From an uncultured Microscilla sp. (GTDB lineage: Bacteria; Bacteroidota; Bacteroidia; Cytophagales; Microscillaceae): 63,716 bases of DNA. This document shows, in pieces, positions 43,037 to 51,679 of this stretch (position 1 is its first letter; the number at the start of each line of letters is the position of its first letter). Under the pieces are notes generated by a model, which was not told the DNA's origin, made no database searches, and saw nothing but the letters and a program-made list of their open reading frames with translations. The translations under genes were made by a program, and so were the position numbers. The DNA is taken from positions 1 through 63,716 of the forward strand of contig NZ_CANLRP010000030.1 of the NCBI RefSeq assembly GCF_947493425.1, read 5' to 3'.

Positions 43037-43860
43037 TACTTTACCCAATAGGGTGTTTTTACTGTATTGGTATATTCTACACCTTCATGACAGTAACTAA
43101 ACTTACTTGTCCAGTATTGTTTGCCCTTGCCGCTTACACGAAACTCTATAGCAGCACCTTTGCCCTTAAGGAAGGCTGGCTTGCCGTTGACTTCGGCATA
43201 ATACCATTGTTTTTTATCCCAAAAAGGAAAAGCTTCCCCTACCACCATATCTGCCTTGAGCGTATCGCCCACCTCTATGTAGTTGACAGGTTGAGTTATT
43301 CCTGTTATTGTAGGTATAAAAAAGCAGCCATAAGGATATATACTATATTTTATTCGTACCCCTTTTACTATTGATTTCCAGTGCTTTAATATAAACAATT
43401 GGTAAGTGGTGAGCATTGCCAGTGTTTCGTAAGTAGTATTCGATTTGCCAATGTGGTTGGTAGCCAGATGTACAAACTGGGGAATATCCAGGTGTTTATA
43501 TTGTTCATTCCTAAAAACCATATAGACATTTAGACTATCTTTCAATGCTTTTGCCTGGCTTGCATGAAGGTATTTAGGCATATTTTTTTTGTAGTAATCT
43601 ATTTGCTGCAACTTTTTCAATGGCTTGTACCATAGCTGTTGTAGTTCTTGCCAAACCTGATAGCCATTGTCCCTTTTGCTCAATAACTTAGTAATATCCC
43701 CTTTCCAGTATTTTCTCTCAAACTTTTGGCTTTTGTCTAAAGCCTTGTAAAACTCCTCAAAGTGAGCGTTGTAGTGGTTAGGGAATATAATACACACCAG
43801 ACCCAGGCATACTATTACCAACCAGGCAACTATTTCATAAATACGAGCAATTATGTGCAT
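43036..43860 (-). CDS. GldM-like inner-membrane protein 1 (first gene of the array)
   Basis: A 274-residue paralogue, the most diverged: membrane helix IARIYEIVAWLVIVCLGLVC, helical part with LNVYMVFRNEQYKHLDIPQF, beta part NYIEVGDTLKADMVVGEAF and GKGKQYWTSKFSYCHEGVEY, ending in TPYWVK. The frame opens at a TTG 12 bp upstream, but ATG 43860 (MHIIARIYE) matches protein 2. The bases just before this ATG repeat the 3' end of this same gene, a relic of tandem duplication. Confidence 0.65.
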   Translation of the reverse strand: MHIIARIYEIVAWLVIVCLGLVCIIFPNHYNAHFEEFYKALDKSQKFERKYWKGDITKLLSKRDNGYQVWQELQQLWYKPLKKLQQIDYYKKNMPKYLHASQAKALKDSLNVYMVFRNEQYKHLDIPQFVHLATNHIGKSNTTYETLAMLTTYQLFILKHWKSIVKGVRIKYSIYPYGCFFIPTITGITQPVNYIEVGDTLKADMVVGEAFPFWDKKQWYYAEVNGKPAFLKGKGAAIEFRVSGKGKQYWTSKFSYCHEGVEYTNTVKTPYWVK

Positions 43861-43883
43861 TACTTTACCCAATAGGGTGTTAC
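43861..43883 (-). repeat. Relic of a lost array gene end, upstream of GldM-like gene 1
   Basis: The 21 bases before ATG 43860 equal the last codons of gene 1 at its junction with gene 2 (the ACACCCTATTGGGTAAAGTA stretch at 43037-43057), including the in-frame TAA that overlaps the ATG. This shows that another paralogue once preceded gene 1. Confidence 0.75.
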
Positions 43884-43960
43884 TTTCGTATGGTTGATTG
43901 TTAAACTACCATACCAAATGAAGGGAAGGCAGTGGAGAAAGTAAATTTAATTGGCAACAA

Positions 43961-43994
43961 AAAAGCCTGCCATCAATGAATGAGGCAGGCTTTT
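43961..43994. terminator. Terminator of cassette copy B
   Basis: AAAAGCCTGCC / GGCAGGCTTTT, perfect 11-bp stem, 12-base loop, starting 6 bp after the cassette B stop. It isolates the cassette from the GldM-like array. Confidence 0.88.
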
Positions 43995-43999
43995 GTGGG

Positions 44000-44257
44000 T
44001 TATGGGTTGAGTTGCTGTAGCGAATCGTACATTTCGAACTCGTTGAGCATACATTGCAACTCAAAAATGGTGGTTTGTAAGTAGTTTTTGAGCGGTTCGT
44101 TTTGTTGCTCCCGCAGGTAGTCTAGCGAGGCATCGGCATTGAACACAAACGCCTCAAGCCGGGCGCGTAAACTCAAAGCAAACAAATCGATTTGTTGGGT
44201 TGAAATGGCAATGCTTTGTGCCCCTGGATTTAAATTAATATCTTGCGTGATATTCAA
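44000..44257 (-). CDS. Small protein, cassette family member B
   Basis: Diverged third member of the family at 16951 and 63214. The conserved start region reads INLNPGAQSIAIS; later parts (LRARLEAFVFNADASLDYLREQQ, LQTTIFELQCMLNEFEMYDSLQ) align with the others. The ATG used in copies A and C is ACG here (44246-44248), so translation must begin at the upstream TTG (44257, 85 residues) or be poor. The promoter and leader are intact. Function unknown. Confidence 0.65.
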   Translation of the reverse strand: MNITQDINLNPGAQSIAISTQQIDLFALSLRARLEAFVFNADASLDYLREQQNEPLKNYLQTTIFELQCMLNEFEMYDSLQQLNP

Positions 44258-44369
44258 ATTAATTTTTGATAATAAGCCCTTGAGGGAAAGGTCTCAAACT
44301 TATAACCTCTTGGGCTATACTTTCACCCTGAAAGTATGAACAAATATAGTGAAAAAGCCCACCTTTTGC
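44258..44369 (-). promoter_or_regulatory. Promoter and two-hairpin leader of cassette copy B
   Basis: On the minus strand: TTG of TTGCAAAAGG, 20-bp spacer, -7 box TATATTTG (plus 44341-44348), then hairpin 1 (ATACTTTCA/TGAAAGTAT, 9 bp) and hairpin 2 (AGCCC-AA-GAGG / CCTC-AA-GGGCT). Stems equal those of copies A and C; the loops differ. Confidence 0.75.
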
Positions 44370-44550
44370 AAGAAGAATAAGCGTTAATTTACTGATATTG
44401 AGGTGCTTGTGTTTTATATGGAAGGGGTTCTGTTCAACAACCTGTTTAGTCTTTGGCAAGGGTTACCAAATCTAATTCTGAAGTGGTTTTAGTCTACCAC
44501 TGTGTTTTTACTAAAATACGTGTGGTAAAAGATCGGTTAGACATAAAAAA

Positions 44551-44592
44551 ATCGTATTAGAAGAGCAGCTGTTACCATTCTCCTAATACGAT
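44551..44592 (-). terminator. Terminator of the DoxX-DinB unit
   Basis: ATCGTATTAG / CTAATACGAT stem with GAG/CTC inside, followed on the minus strand by seven T residues. Confidence 0.87.
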
Positions 44593-44619
44593 GTGATGTT
44601 CTAAAGCTCTCAAGGTCTT

Positions 44620-45126
44620 TTAAGCCGTTTGGTGGTGAAACTTGATCGTAGAATAAGCCACCCCAAAGTCCTTGGATAAAGTGACATGAGGAAAGCATTG
44701 CTTGATGGCAATTTTGATGATGGCCATGTGGTGAATGGCGTGCTCTACATTATAAGCAAGTTCACGGTCTAGCGAAGTAAGTGTACACGCTTCGTGTCCT
44801 TCTGGCGAAAGCAACGTAGTAAGATTGATAGGGTCATTAGACAACTCCATCGTAGACAAGTGCTGAATGCAATTGTTTATAAAGTTGATGGCAAACTCAG
44901 GATCATTCTCAATAGAAGGATTGCGTTCTCTGAGGTCGTAATTGATAGAAGCATCTGCTATACCTTTGAAGAGGCAATCATAAAATTCAACAATATGACG
45001 CAAATGTTTGCTGATAGAGTTATCCATTAGCAAAGGCAATGGACTGGTATATTCTTCTGGACTTAGTTGTTTAATGAGTCCAACAAGTTGATTTAAAATA
45101 TTACTAGATGATGTAATTAAATTCAT
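44620..45126 (-). CDS. DinB-like family protein
   Basis: A 168-residue four-helix protein of the DinB/YfiT-like type. The metal-binding His residues are in SKHLRHIVEFYD and NVEHAIHHMAIIKIAI, arranged as in DinB-fold proteins, some of which are thiol transferases using bacillithiol. Start ATG 45126 is preferred over a TTG six bases upstream. It is 15 bp after the DoxX-like gene, forming a two-gene unit closed by a terminator. Confidence 0.75.
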   Translation of the reverse strand: MNLITSSSNILNQLVGLIKQLSPEEYTSPLPLLMDNSISKHLRHIVEFYDCLFKGIADASINYDLRERNPSIENDPEFAINFINNCIQHLSTMELSNDPINLTTLLSPEGHEACTLTSLDRELAYNVEHAIHHMAIIKIAIKQCFPHVTLSKDFGVAYSTIKFHHQTA

Positions 45127-45141
45127 AATCAATGAGGAATG

Positions 45142-45519
45142 TTATAACTTAATCGGTATATATTTTTTTCTAAGAATAAGTACTATAAGGCAACATGTCC
45201 ATAGTATAGCAGCCATGGCAAACAAAAAGCCGTGATCGTTATTGACTACAATGCCTAAGGTAGTTAAATGAAAAAATAAGGCACCACTCATAGTTCCGAG
45301 TCCCAATAGTGCACCTATCCAACTATATCGGGAGGTTAACAACAAAACCGAGGCAATGAGTTCCACTACACCAGACCCAATTCTTCCGTAAGGCTCCATC
45401 CCGATAGTTGAGAAAATATAAATTGAATCTTTATGCCCTGGAAATTTATACAAGAAAATGGTTTGTAGCATGAACAATGCAGAGATAAGTTGTGCAATCC
45501 AAACAATGTTTTTTTTCAT
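45142..45519 (-). CDS. DoxX-like four-helix membrane protein
   Basis: A 125-residue inner-membrane protein with four hydrophobic helices: IAQLISALFMLQTIFL, GRIGSGVVELIASVLLL, WIGALLGLGTMSGALFFH and MAAILWTCCLIVLILR. The layout and the GxxE-containing second helix fit the DoxX family, which is often linked to thiol or redox homeostasis. It is co-transcribed with the DinB-like gene downstream. Confidence 0.75.
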   Translation of the reverse strand: MKKNIVWIAQLISALFMLQTIFLYKFPGHKDSIYIFSTIGMEPYGRIGSGVVELIASVLLLTSRYSWIGALLGLGTMSGALFFHLTTLGIVVNNDHGFLFAMAAILWTCCLIVLILRKKYIPIKL

Positions 45520-45686
45520 AACAATTGGGTGCTATAGGGCAAATTGCCCTGCAAATGTATATAAAATAGATTAGAAAAGTAGGAGTTAAGGGGGTGGAAT
45601 TGGTCAGAATCCTTACTTCAGTCAAAAAATCATTGCAATTGTTACGAAAGGAGAACGTATGCTGCAATGATTTGTTATAACAAGGA

Positions 45687-46169
45687 TTATTTATAAATTT
45701 TTTGCCAGTTTTTGTCGGCTTTACTTTTCAAATTGCGTTCATCTTTGTTCCACATCTTAAGTGTGTTGGTGCCTAGTTTGTTATAAAACAAGTACAGCCT
45801 GCCCCCTATAATTTTAAATGTACGAGGGTTAATGTCTACCTTAGAGGGTTTGGCGAGCCCAAAAGCATACGCACACCAACCGCCATACATAGGCTCATAC
45901 TTTGCTGGGTTTTGCCTGAAGATATTTCTGTTCTGATTATTTTTAAATCGGTACACAATGCCTCCATAATTGTGGGTGATTTGGGCATTGCCCTTTACTG
46001 CTTTCCCTTCGGTAAAATAACTTACCGGGTCGTAGCCCTTTATGGCAATATTGCCTCTTTTGGTATTAAAATGCTTAGTTTTGGTCGATTGGCTGTAGGC
46101 ATTGCTTGTCCAACACAGCAATACCAGGACTAAAGTAAAAGCCGGGAATTGAAATTTGTGCATATTCAT
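45687..46169 (-). CDS. Secreted YHS-domain protein
   Basis: A 160-residue protein with signal peptide (MNMHKFQFPAFTLVLVLLCW...NAYSQ) and a YHS domain recognised by AIKGYDPVSYFTEGKAVKG, YRFKNNQNRNIFRQNPAKYEP and YGGWCAYAFGLAKPSKVDINP. YHS domains are small metal-associated modules, commonly near copper or mercury handling or oxidoreductases. The start at 46169 is preferred over the TTG upstream. It lies 167 bp upstream of the DoxX-DinB unit on the same strand. Confidence 0.85.
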   Translation of the reverse strand: MNMHKFQFPAFTLVLVLLCWTSNAYSQSTKTKHFNTKRGNIAIKGYDPVSYFTEGKAVKGNAQITHNYGGIVYRFKNNQNRNIFRQNPAKYEPMYGGWCAYAFGLAKPSKVDINPRTFKIIGGRLYLFYNKLGTNTLKMWNKDERNLKSKADKNWQKIYK

Positions 46170-46359
46170 TAATTTGTGGTATAAAAAATAATAGTTGATT
46201 AGCGTCAAGCCGTTAGGTGTTGATGTCTTGTGTTTTACCTAAACTTGTGATATGACACTAATCTTGTTTTAATACAAAACATTTAACTTATCACAAATAT
46301 AGGCAATGTCAAATCAAGCAAATGTCAGGCAGGTGACAAGAGGGGGGTTTTTTTTCAAA

Positions 46360-46386
46360 AAAAGCGGAATCATCAACTCCGCTTTT
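46360..46386 (-). terminator. Terminator downstream of lysA
   Basis: AAAAGCGGA / TCCGCTTTT, perfect 9-bp stem with a 9-base loop; minus-strand T-run of seven. Confidence 0.83.
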
Positions 46387-46493
46387 AATCATACGGGTAT
46401 TTATAAAATACCCTCTAAAAACTAATGTGGTGTTTTTGAATAGTCACAAGCAGTGAGCAACAAGCTTCAAGTGTGTATGCCCAGTAGTACAAG

Positions 46494-47756
46494 TTATTGG
46501 GTGATTACTTTGGCAAAGTCTACTGCAGGCAAATCTACTTGATTGCGCATCAGGTCTTCGTAAGTATCTCGTTTACGAATCAGTTTGGCTACGCCATTGA
46601 GCACCAATACCTCGGCTGGGCGAAACCTTGAGTTATAGGTAGACGCCATACTGTAGCCATAAGCCCCGGCACTTTCCAGGGCAATAAGGTCACCTTCGCG
46701 TACCTCGGCGAGCATTCGATCTTTGCCCAGGTTATCTATCTCGCAGATATTGCCTACTATGGTATATTTTTTTTGTGTTCCTTGAGGGTTCGACACATTT
46801 ACAATTTGGTGGTAAGCATCATACATCATTGGGCGAATCAAATGATTAAACCCTGAATCAACCCCCACAAAATCAGTCCCTCCGTTGCGTTTGCATACCT
46901 TACATTCGGTGAGCAAAGTACCCGAATTGCCCACCAAAAAACGCCCCGGTTCAAACCAAAGCTCCAGCGTACGCCCGTATTTCTGACAAAATTGTTGAAA
47001 TACCGGGTCAAGTTTTTGCCCCAGTTCTACTACATCAATCACCTCTTGACCATCGCCTACGTCTACTTTAATGCCTCCACCAAAATCTATAAACTCCAGG
47101 TTTTTGAACCCCAACGCAATGTCAAATACTGTTTGTGCCCCTTGCAAAAATACTTCTGGAGTCATAATCACCGAACTACTATGGATATGAATGCCATTGA
47201 TGGGTAAATTATACTTGGCTTCTATGGCTTTTACCTCGTCGAGCTGATTCATAGAAATCCCAAACTTTGATTGATTGTGCCACCAGTTTACCTTATCGGC
47301 ATTTTTTTGGGTGGCAATGTGAGGGTTTAACCTGATACATACGGGTACTTGGCTACCATAACGTTGGGCAAATTTTTCCAGGTTTGAGAGGTTTTCTATA
47401 TTTATTTTTACCCCTAGCTCTACCGCTTCTATCAACTCTTCAATGCCCACACAATTAGGGGTAAACACGATTTGTTGCGGTGCAAAACCTGCTGCCAATC
47501 CCATGCGTACCTCAGGCAACGACACTGTGTCGAGCCCCAAACCCTGGCTTAACATCAACTTCATAATGTTGATATTCGTCAATGCTTTACAGGCATACTT
47601 TATCTGAAGGTTTACTGTCGAAAACCCTTTCCGAAAACGAGCAATTTGCCCCAAAATATGGTCAGCATTATATACATATACAGGCGTACCAAACTGACGG
47701 GCAATGTCGGTTACCCGTAGGCGTTGGATATAGTATTCATTATCTGTTCGTTGCAT
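46494..47756 (-). CDS. lysA: Diaminopimelate decarboxylase
   Basis: PLP-dependent enzyme that makes L-lysine from meso-diaminopimelate. The PLP Lys is K57 in IKYACKALTN. Other family blocks present are GIHIHSSSVI, EFIDFGGGIKVD, WFEPGRFLVGNSG and LIALESAGAYGYSMAS with SRFRPAEVLV. Length (420) is normal. The gene overlaps the upstream APH-type kinase gene by 17 bp, so the two are translationally coupled. Confidence 0.93.
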   Translation of the reverse strand: MQRTDNEYYIQRLRVTDIARQFGTPVYVYNADHILGQIARFRKGFSTVNLQIKYACKALTNINIMKLMLSQGLGLDTVSLPEVRMGLAAGFAPQQIVFTPNCVGIEELIEAVELGVKINIENLSNLEKFAQRYGSQVPVCIRLNPHIATQKNADKVNWWHNQSKFGISMNQLDEVKAIEAKYNLPINGIHIHSSSVIMTPEVFLQGAQTVFDIALGFKNLEFIDFGGGIKVDVGDGQEVIDVVELGQKLDPVFQQFCQKYGRTLELWFEPGRFLVGNSGTLLTECKVCKRNGGTDFVGVDSGFNHLIRPMMYDAYHQIVNVSNPQGTQKKYTIVGNICEIDNLGKDRMLAEVREGDLIALESAGAYGYSMASTYNSRFRPAEVLVLNGVAKLIRKRDTYEDLMRNQVDLPAVDFAKVITQ

Positions 47757-48732
47757 TTTTCAAACGTTTGGCTATTTGAGTGATCAATTGATTGATTTGA
47801 GTTTCTTCTTGTCGCATTTGCTGTACCCGATGCATCAACTCTTGCACCCTTTGCCATTGACTTTGATGGTGTTTGTGCAGTAAGTTATTTCGCAAGTGCC
47901 AGGTAATCATACCGTGAGCCCCCCACTGAATATAGGCAAACAATAGTGTCCACTCTTCATGAGTAAGTGAGCGTTGGTGTTGGTAGGCAGTCAAAAACGC
48001 CTCAAGTAAGACAGCATCCAATTGATTGTCAGGAAAACAAAAACCGTTAATCGTCACTCCTACATCAAACAGCAGGTGATCATGGCACGCTTCCTCAAAG
48101 TCAATGACTGCCACCAGTTGATTGCCACCAAACAAGGTGTTGTCAGCAAAACAGTCGCCATGTACCACTCCCTTAGGCAAAGGTTGCCTCAGCAAGGGGC
48201 GCAAATAATTGGTTTGTTCTTTAAAATACTCCAGTAAAACAGGTATTGGATTTTTTGCCTGCTCAAATTCAGCAATCAAAGCATCACAAGTATCTAAGTG
48301 AATTGCATTTTTTTTGAGGTAGTGCTGGGCATTGGGCAACAAACTTAGTTTGCCTATAGCCTCAGCAATTGCACTACATGTGTATGCATTTAGTGCAGGT
48401 TCGTGCCCCTCATAAAATTCATATACCATGACATAATGCTCGTCCAATGAATGAATGAACCCACCATCTTTTTTGGCAATAGGGTATGCCGTTGGAAAGG
48501 CGATTTGCCGCAAGGCTTTCATCAAAGTTACCTCATACTCAATGAGGGATAAAGGCTGTTGGGTACACACCCGATACAAAAAACTTCCTTGGTCAGTATC
48601 TATGCGGTAGTTTTGATTGGCATAACCAAAACTAAGCTGAAAGTGGGTTTTAAAAACTCCCAAATCGTACAAAACCAATACTTGTTTGATCTGCTCAACA
48701 AGTTTATCTTTTTCTGTTTTGATATTGCTCAT
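47740..48732 (-). CDS. APH-fold kinase, homoserine-kinase-like (ThrB2 type)
   Basis: A 330-residue aminoglycoside-phosphotransferase-fold kinase. Key motifs: GVVHGDCFADNTLF (catalytic Asp and Asn of the Brenner motif) and VAVIDFEEACHDHLLFDVGV (Mg-binding DFE). The N-lobe starts with DLGVFKTHFQLSFGYANQNYRI. Its arrangement with lysA suggests homoserine kinase activity in aspartate-family amino acid biosynthesis, but choline or other small-molecule kinases share the fold. The start ATG 48732 is used. Confidence 0.78.
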   Translation of the reverse strand: MSNIKTEKDKLVEQIKQVLVLYDLGVFKTHFQLSFGYANQNYRIDTDQGSFLYRVCTQQPLSLIEYEVTLMKALRQIAFPTAYPIAKKDGGFIHSLDEHYVMVYEFYEGHEPALNAYTCSAIAEAIGKLSLLPNAQHYLKKNAIHLDTCDALIAEFEQAKNPIPVLLEYFKEQTNYLRPLLRQPLPKGVVHGDCFADNTLFGGNQLVAVIDFEEACHDHLLFDVGVTINGFCFPDNQLDAVLLEAFLTAYQHQRSLTHEEWTLLFAYIQWGAHGMITWHLRNNLLHKHHQSQWQRVQELMHRVQQMRQEETQINQLITQIAKRLKNATNR

Positions 48733-49170
48733 CAATAGTCCATAGTATTTAGTCGATAGTCCATAGCTGACTCGAGTAAATGTTCACCTTGTTAAATGCT
48801 GTAAACCAGTATTTTACATTAAGATTGCTTACTCACTTTATTTTTAAAAGTGTTTCGGTTTTACGCCTAAGCACCCAATTAAATAGTTTTTAAATTCATC
48901 AATAACTGATCACCAGCAAACAACTTTGACGAAAATCACTGCGGAGTATTGGCTCATGAAGTTGTTTTTTATTGCCTGATAGTTACAATTATTTTTTTAT
49001 CGAAAAAAACTGTGAGCTTAATTTTATCAAATCACGATAATCATCCTCTTGTAATAATTATAGAGCGCGTGGGCGAATGAGTTTGAAAATTAGACGATTG
49101 TATAATAGTTAGCAAACTTACATCAATATTGTACTTGATACGGTAAGTATAGTACAAGTTGATAGGTTAA
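48733..49170. other. Non-coding gap with one dispersed repeat
   Basis: About 440 bp. It begins with a TAGTCGATAGTCCATAGC-type motif (48737-48770) and contains the dispersed repeat at 48876-48951. No gene is visible. Confidence 0.5.
48876..48951 (-). repeat. Dispersed intergenic repeat, copy 2
   Basis: Matches 30969-31036 (two conserved blocks, see there). It lies downstream of the WG-repeat gene. Confidence 0.7.
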
Positions 49171-49208
49171 AGCTTGAAAAATGAGCGTGATAACACTTTT
49201 TTCAAGCT
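49171..49208 (-). terminator. Terminator of the WG-repeat gene
   Basis: AGCTTGAAAA / TTTTCAAGCT, perfect 10-bp stem overlapping the stop codon region. Confidence 0.7.
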
Positions 49209-50382
49209 ATTCATCAAAGTATTCTTCTCCCACCCGATCTACATAAAAACGACGTTTACCTTTACGCACCAACGCCAGCCCATTTTTGAAGGGCTTCACT
49301 GCATCGTATTGCAAGGGTAAAATAATTTTGCCTGAAGGCTGAATAATGCCCCAACGCCCATTTTTCTTAGCCAGCACCTGTTGATTAGGCACTATTTGTA
49401 AGTATTGATAATAAGTAGGTAGTTGTACCTGTCCTTGTGGGTCAATCAGATTCCAGCCTTTATTGGGCAAGGCTACTGCCGCCAGACCACCCACAAACCG
49501 AGGCATTCGGCGTTTGTGTTCCTGCCTAAACCACTCAGCATTGATCACATACTGACAAGCAACAACCAATGTCCCCTTTGGGTTAATAAACCCCACTTTG
49601 CCTTGGTTCATCACAGCCGCCAAACCTTCGGTAAATCCGTGTACTGCCCCATACTCTGATACATCAAGTACTTTGTTGCCTTGTTTATCTATGAAATACA
49701 TCACTTGAGTCGAGTCATTGTTTTTGGCAATGATCAGGGCAAGCCCATTGGCGTAACTTTCTGCTCCTGCCCGACGAATAGTTGCCTGAACTTTACCTTG
49801 AGTATCTATAAAAGCAGCTTTAGAGAAAATGTGTATACCCAATGCAGGGTCATAGCGAGGAGGCTGGTTGGCTACCAGCGCCCTGCCTTCGCTAAAAGGG
49901 GTAGCATAAACATATTGGTGCTTAAGCAAGGTGTCGCCCCGCCAGTTGATGTAGCCGTGTTGGTGTCCATTCCAGACCATTGCCACGCTGTCGCGAAAAG
50001 TAGTGACTCCTAAATGTGCTACCGGAATAATTGCCTGACCAGTTTTGTCAATGTAGCCTGCCTTGAACTGCCCATCTGTCTTTTTGCCAAAAATAACTTC
50101 TACCTTTGCCCGTCCATTACTAAAAGACTGGGCTTTGTCATATTTAAGAGCAATCACGGTTTTTCCACTGCGGTCAATGTATCCATACTTACGGTTGAGT
50201 TCTACCAGGGCGAGCCCTTCAGAAAAAGGAGCTACATAGTGGTAGATGCAGGGAATAACAATGGTGCGCTCCTGGTTTACAAACCCCCAACGTTGGTTTT
50301 GAAGGTAGGGAATGAGCCTGGGCGTTTGGGCGTTTGCGCTCAATGAAAGACAGACCAAAAATGCCATCAGTTGTTTCATCAT
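49207..50382 (-). CDS. Secreted WG-repeat protein
   Basis: A 391-residue exported protein (signal peptide MMKQLMAFLVCLSLSANAQ). It contains about eight WG (beta-propeller-like) repeats with the consensus RWGFVNQERTIVIPCIYHYV, each ending APFSEGLALV-like. Such repeats form a ring scaffold, commonly outer-membrane-associated, of unknown binding partner. The length suits one full propeller plus a cap. It is monocistronic. Confidence 0.88.
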   Translation of the reverse strand: MMKQLMAFLVCLSLSANAQTPRLIPYLQNQRWGFVNQERTIVIPCIYHYVAPFSEGLALVELNRKYGYIDRSGKTVIALKYDKAQSFSNGRAKVEVIFGKKTDGQFKAGYIDKTGQAIIPVAHLGVTTFRDSVAMVWNGHQHGYINWRGDTLLKHQYVYATPFSEGRALVANQPPRYDPALGIHIFSKAAFIDTQGKVQATIRRAGAESYANGLALIIAKNNDSTQVMYFIDKQGNKVLDVSEYGAVHGFTEGLAAVMNQGKVGFINPKGTLVVACQYVINAEWFRQEHKRRMPRFVGGLAAVALPNKGWNLIDPQGQVQLPTYYQYLQIVPNQQVLAKKNGRWGIIQPSGKIILPLQYDAVKPFKNGLALVRKGKRRFYVDRVGEEYFDE

Positions 50383-50454
50383 TTGAGGAGATTGTCATGG
50401 TTCAAAAAAATAAGGAAAAGCAATACAGCCGTTTATCAAAAGTAAAAGCCAATG

Positions 50455-51666
50455 CTACCCCAACTTACCCGCGACAAATCCAGTAGCCCAGGCAGCCTGA
50501 AAATTGAAGCCACCAGTAAGCCCGTCAATGTCGAGTACCTCTCCGGCAAAGTACAGTCCGGGGTATTTTTTACAACCCATTGTTTTTGCCTCAATTTCGT
50601 CGAGGCTCACCCCTCCACAAGTAACAAACTCCTCTTTAAAGGTAGTTTTTCCATGGGTTTGGTAAGTATCGTTTGACAAGCCATTGACCAGGCGGTTTCG
50701 TTCTTTTTTCGACAGCTCACTCCATTTTTTTTGGGCGGGCACTTGCCAGCGGTTGAGCAAAAACTCCCATAAACGGTGGGGTAGCCCAAAAGGGTTTTTG
50801 TTTTGTACTTGACGGGCTTTGTAGGTTTGTTGGTAGGCAACAATTTGGTTGCGTAATGCCTCTTCGTTTATTTCGGGCAACCAATTGACAATGACTGGAC
50901 ATTGGTATTGTAAATCGTGTAAAATACGTGCCCCCCACGCCGATAAACGTAGTACAGCAAAAGCACTGATTCCCCAGTGAGTCACCAAAAGTGAGCCTTC
51001 TTCTTGCAACTTGGTACCTGGTATTTTTACCTGTACTTTGGGCACGGCAATGCCAGGCAGTTGTGTAATTTCTTCTTTGGGCAGGTTAAATGTAAACAGT
51101 GAAGGAACGGGTGGCACCAAGTCAAGGTTGAGCGAGCCCAACCAGTTGAGCCCCGTCAGTTTAGGGCTACCTCCAGTAGTTACAATCACCCGGTCAGCTT
51201 TTTCGGGCACTTTGTTTTTTATATGTAGCAAAAAAGTGCCGTCATTGTTTGCCTTGAGTTCGGTTACTTCGGCCTGTGTGTGTATCTCTACTTTGAGTTT
51301 TTGGGCAACAAGCATGAGACAATCAATGATACTTTGTGAATCGTCAGACGTTGGAAACATTCGCCCATCGGTTTCGGTTTTGAGCGGGACTCCTTTGTTT
51401 TCAAACCACTCTACAGTGTTTTGTGGCATCCATTGTGCCAATGCTTGCCGCAAAACCTTTTGACCACGTGGGTAGTTTTTGAGCAAAGCTTTTCGATCAA
51501 AACAAGCATGGGTCACGTTGCAACGTCCTCCACCCGATACTTTAACCTTAGCGAGTAGTTTAGTGCTTTTTTCCAGTAGGGTTACCTTACTTTCGGGGTG
51601 GTGTTGGGCGGCAGAAATAGCAGCAAAAAAGCCTGCAGCTCCTCCACCAATCACAAATATGTTCAA
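50455..51666 (-). CDS. HI0933/BaiN-family NAD(P)/FAD-dependent oxidoreductase
   Basis: A 403-residue flavoprotein: the FAD-binding GGGAAG motif (FVIGGGAAGFFAAI) at residues 7-12, then KVSGGGRCNVTHACFD, ATG-like VTTGGSP, and the C-terminal DGLTGGFNFQAAWATG that binds FAD. The gene must use TTG 51666: the frame has an in-frame stop just upstream and no ATG before the FAD motif. Enzymes of this family include flavin-dependent reductases of unsaturated steroids; the substrate here is unknown. The gene is 13 bp after the preceding one, so they are co-transcribed. Confidence 0.88.
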   Translation of the reverse strand: MNIFVIGGGAAGFFAAISAAQHHPESKVTLLEKSTKLLAKVKVSGGGRCNVTHACFDRKALLKNYPRGQKVLRQALAQWMPQNTVEWFENKGVPLKTETDGRMFPTSDDSQSIIDCLMLVAQKLKVEIHTQAEVTELKANNDGTFLLHIKNKVPEKADRVIVTTGGSPKLTGLNWLGSLNLDLVPPVPSLFTFNLPKEEITQLPGIAVPKVQVKIPGTKLQEEGSLLVTHWGISAFAVLRLSAWGARILHDLQYQCPVIVNWLPEINEEALRNQIVAYQQTYKARQVQNKNPFGLPHRLWEFLLNRWQVPAQKKWSELSKKERNRLVNGLSNDTYQTHGKTTFKEEFVTCGGVSLDEIEAKTMGCKKYPGLYFAGEVLDIDGLTGGFNFQAAWATGFVAGKLG

Positions 51667-51679
51667 TGTAGTAGTATGG

